NCBI RefSeq assembly: GCF_025997995.1
Contig: NZ_AP026683.1
Span: 2,790,501 to 2,854,500, forward strand
Length of the DNA stretch: 64,000 nt
Direction: 5' to 3'
DNA from: Sediminibacterium sp. TEGAF015
GTDB lineage: Bacteria > Bacteroidota > Bacteroidia > Chitinophagales > Chitinophagaceae
The notes under the pieces were generated by a model that was not told where the DNA came from, made no database searches, and was given only the letters and a program-made list of their open reading frames with translations. The position numbers were made by a program, and so were the translations under genes. This document shows, piece by piece, positions 61,493 to 64,000 of this stretch; the first letter of the stretch is position 1; each line of letters begins with the position of its first letter.

Positions 61493-64000
61493 GGAGGCTA
61501 GCGATTTTGCTGATGGCTGTTATAGTAGTTGCTTCATCGGCTGTTGCGCAGTCTTCGGCTGCGAAATCCTCTTCGGCCAACACGCAGCTGAGCCTCAACC
61601 GAATTTTCACCAATAATATGGTGTTGCAGCGAGACCAGCCCATTCATATATGGGGTAAGGGTTTACCAGGGACAAAGGTTCAGATCTACTTATTAAAAAG
61701 TGCCAGCAATAAGTCAACCAAAATAAACTCCCAACCTGCCATTGTCTCAGCAAAAACTACGATAGTAAAAGCAGACAGCAGTTGGTCAGTCTACCTGCCT
61801 GCATTACCAGCCAGTAATACTCCCCATGCACTAAAAATCACTTCGGGTAAAAATCATATTCAATTTCAAAATATTCTTATTGGCGATATCTGGGTATGTA
61901 TTGGGCAAAGCAATATGGAGTGGCCCATGCAACGCGAAATGTTTTACACGGAAGCCAAAGAAAGGGCTGAGCAACCCTTGTTACGTTTTTGTAATCCCAG
62001 TTATGCGGGTAAAAATATATTCAATCAATATTTTTCGGATAGCGTTTTGAAGATGCTAAATCCTAAGACATTTTATGCCAATACCCAATGGGAATCAAGC
62101 GATAGCAATCATTTCAAAAACATGAGTGCGGTGGCTTATTATTACGGAAAGGAAATTGTTGAAAAAACCAAGATCCCGATTGGCTTGATCAATTTGTCCA
62201 TTGCAGGTGCTCCTTTGGAAACATTTATCGGTATAAAAGCCTTACAAGCCGATGCAGCTTTTGCAGCCAAAGCTGAAGAGCCATGGCTTACAAATCCTGC
62301 GTTACCTGTTTGGGTAAAAGAAAGAGGTAATCAAAATTTAAAAACAGGAACCCATCATCCTTTTAAACCAGGACAAGCTTATGAAGCAGGTATTGAACCC
62401 TTGTTCCCATTTCCTATCAAGGGCATTATTAATTATCAGGGAGAGAGCAACGCGCAGGAAATTGAAAGGGTACAAGAGTATGCAGCCCTATCGAAACTGA
62501 TGGTCAACGATTATCGAAAGAAATGGAATCAACCAAAGCTACCTTATTATTATGTTCAATTGTCTTCTATTGATACGGCCAAATACAAGGGGCATTTTTG
62601 GGGTTCATTTAGAGAGGAACAAAGAAAGATTTTATCGCTCATTCCTTTTTCGGGAATGGCAGTTTGTAGCGATATTGGTTTCAAAGACAATGTACATCCT
62701 ACCAATAAAAAATGGGTGGGAGAACGATTGGCCAGATGGGCTTTGCATAAAACCTATGGTCAAGATATTTTACCATCGGGGCCACTGCCTACAAAAGCGG
62801 TGTATGAAAATGGGGAAGTGATTGTATATTTCCAGTATACGGGAAAGGGATTACAAGCGGCTCTACCTGACGATTTTAAATGCAACGCAAACGCTGAAGC
62901 GCAATCGCTTCGCGGATTTTCTTTGGATGGTATTCATCCCATAGCTGCCACTATTCAGCAGCAAAGGATTCATATTCCAGTTTCATCCAAGCCTGACTAC
63001 ATTTATTATGGATGGAAATCGTATAGCGATGGTAATTTGGCAAACAGTGAACTACTTCCTGCTTCCACATTTAAAATAAGCGTAGAAAATGCACAAGTGG
63101 TTTTGCCCACTTATCCCGATTCTATTTTCAATACTTATTATCATCAGCGCGCAAGTTTGTTTAGATCTTTGCCGATTACATCGGTTAGCAAGTTTAATAC
63201 AACAGAGTCGCAACCTGCTTCTCAGCGCGACATTATTTTCTTAGGCAATAGCATCAACGACGGCTCAGAGTGGTCAGAATTGTTCAATGATATTAGAATA
63301 AAAAACAGAGGTATCAGTGGTGACATAACAGCGGGGATTATTCATCGGTTGAAAGAAATTACGGATAGAAAACCTGCCAAAGTATTTTTAATGATTGGCA
63401 TTAACGATTTGGGTAGAAGTGTATCGCCTGATTCTGTGGTCAAAAATATTTTGCTGATCCATGATTATCTAAAGCAAGAAAGCCCTGCCACCAAAGTATA
63501 TATTGAAAGTATACTTCCTGTAAATCCCAGCTTCGGAAAATTTGCAGGGCAAGTAAGTAAAGTAAAAGAAATACTCCAAGTCAATGCTATGCTAAAAGCT
63601 TCTGCTGCAATGCATTGTTTTGCATTTATCGATTTGCATAGTTCATTCGTAAATGCACAAGGGTATTTAGATCCAAAGTATACCAATGATGGGTTGCATT
63701 TGGTGGGTGCGGGATATCAGTTGTGGCGACATTTAATTTATCCGAAAGTATTTGACTTAACAGAGAAGCCTGCTTTGATTCCTATGCCTACAAAAGTAGA
63801 ATGGAAGCAAGGTTATTATTCTTTGATAGCTGGCAAAACTTTGGCCGAACAAGTACAGATAGAATGGAACGACACAAAGAGGGAGAACAAAAATGAAGCT
63901 TACTCATTAAAAGTAACTCCCGAAAAAATCCTCATTAAAGCGGCAACACAACACGGCGTCTTCAATGCCCTACAAACCTTACAGCAATTGGCACGTAATG
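61489..64000 (+). CDS. Fused sialate O-acetylesterase / SGNH hydrolase / GH20 hexosaminidase (partial)
   Basis: An open frame from a GTG overlapping the epimerase stop runs past the window end (837 codons seen). After a signal peptide ending AVAQ come three units. Residues 30-500 form a sialate O-acetylesterase with Ser141 (IGQSNMEWP) and Asp400/His403 (DNVHP). Residues 575-755 form an SGNH hydrolase with Ser588 (FLGNSINDG), GINDLG and Asp734/His737 (NDGLHLV). From about 760 a GH20 N-terminal domain begins, with YSLKVTPEKILIKAATQHG (in parts). It would remove O-acetyl groups that block sialidase and trim hexosamines. The catalytic GH20 domain is outside the window. Confidence 0.88.
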   Translation, partial: MRRLAILLMAVIVVASSAVAQSSAAKSSSANTQLSLNRIFTNNMVLQRDQPIHIWGKGLPGTKVQIYLLKSASNKSTKINSQPAIVSAKTTIVKADSSWSVYLPALPASNTPHALKITSGKNHIQFQNILIGDIWVCIGQSNMEWPMQREMFYTEAKERAEQPLLRFCNPSYAGKNIFNQYFSDSVLKMLNPKTFYANTQWESSDSNHFKNMSAVAYYYGKEIVEKTKIPIGLINLSIAGAPLETFIGIKALQADAAFAAKAEEPWLTNPALPVWVKERGNQNLKTGTHHPFKPGQAYEAGIEPLFPFPIKGIINYQGESNAQEIERVQEYAALSKLMVNDYRKKWNQPKLPYYYVQLSSIDTAKYKGHFWGSFREEQRKILSLIPFSGMAVCSDIGFKDNVHPTNKKWVGERLARWALHKTYGQDILPSGPLPTKAVYENGEVIVYFQYTGKGLQAALPDDFKCNANAEAQSLRGFSLDGIHPIAATIQQQRIHIPVSSKPDYIYYGWKSYSDGNLANSELLPASTFKISVENAQVVLPTYPDSIFNTYYHQRASLFRSLPITSVSKFNTTESQPASQRDIIFLGNSINDGSEWSELFNDIRIKNRGISGDITAGIIHRLKEITDRKPAKVFLMIGINDLGRSVSPDSVVKNILLIHDYLKQESPATKVYIESILPVNPSFGKFAGQVSKVKEILQVNAMLKASAAMHCFAFIDLHSSFVNAQGYLDPKYTNDGLHLVGAGYQLWRHLIYPKVFDLTEKPALIPMPTKVEWKQGYYSLIAGKTLAEQVQIEWNDTKRENKNEAYSLKVTPEKILIKAATQHGVFNALQTLQQLARN

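Overview
The window looks like the chromosome of a Bacteroidota bacterium, most likely from the Chitinophagaceae or a close relative. This is inferred from gene content: a fused MurF-alanine racemase, a fused GldF/GldG-type protein, SprB-type repeats, PorT-like barrels, SusC/SusD, and many perfect TAnnTTTG -7 promoter boxes. No rRNA is present to confirm the taxonomy.

Positions 1-30837 are mostly core genome. They hold a GNAT fragment, acpP-fabF-rnc, methylmalonyl-CoA epimerase, iscS-iscU-iscA, gldFG-terC-murF/alr, envelope proteins (TPR, beta-barrel, SprB-like), lspA, a DUF4143-type ATPase behind 37-bp tandem repeats, and an amidohydrolase lipoprotein. Next come a two-component system with a PepSY-like protein and an outer-membrane receptor, a hairpin-rich repeat cluster, fumC, an enoyl-CoA hydratase, gltX with a stand-alone B12-binding subunit, a polysaccharide deacetylase, tatD and tRNA-Ser(GGA).

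About 30838-46800 is a mobilizable element abutting the 3' end of tRNA-Ser. A large serine recombinase (whose reading frame runs antisense through the tRNA) marks the left side. MobA/MobB relaxase genes and an RteC-type regulator identify it as an IME or a remnant of a conjugative transposon; no type IV secretion genes are present. Cargo includes (i) a convergent subtilase/AAA ATPase pair, (ii) an operon of a small protein, an XRE regulator, a retron-like reverse transcriptase broken by one in-frame amber codon, and a PD-(D/E)XK-like protein, and (iii) a MocR regulator, two GNAT acetyltransferases, a second AAA ATPase, a tRNA-like gene and a YggS-family PLP protein. The right boundary was not found. 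A Fic protein and a second DUF4143-type ATPase follow and may also be acquired.

Positions 49357-64000 are a sialic acid utilisation locus. It has a FadR/GntR repressor, then SusC/SusD uptake, N-acetylneuraminate lyase, NanM-like mutarotase, MFS transporter, sialidase, AGE-type 2-epimerase, and a very large protein that fuses sialate O-acetylesterase, a second SGNH hydrolase and the start of a GH20 hexosaminidase, cut by the window end. Together these would deacetylate and release sialic acid, import it, and convert it to ManNAc and then GlcNAc.

The most striking observations are the amber-interrupted retron-like operon, the subtilase/AAA pair, paired 20-bp-period repeats flanking the defence-like block, TAnnTTTG boxes placed exactly 4 nt before several start codons (predicted leaderless mRNAs), a shared 23-bp two-component operator, a multibranched palindrome after rteC, and the triple-domain esterase/hexosaminidase.
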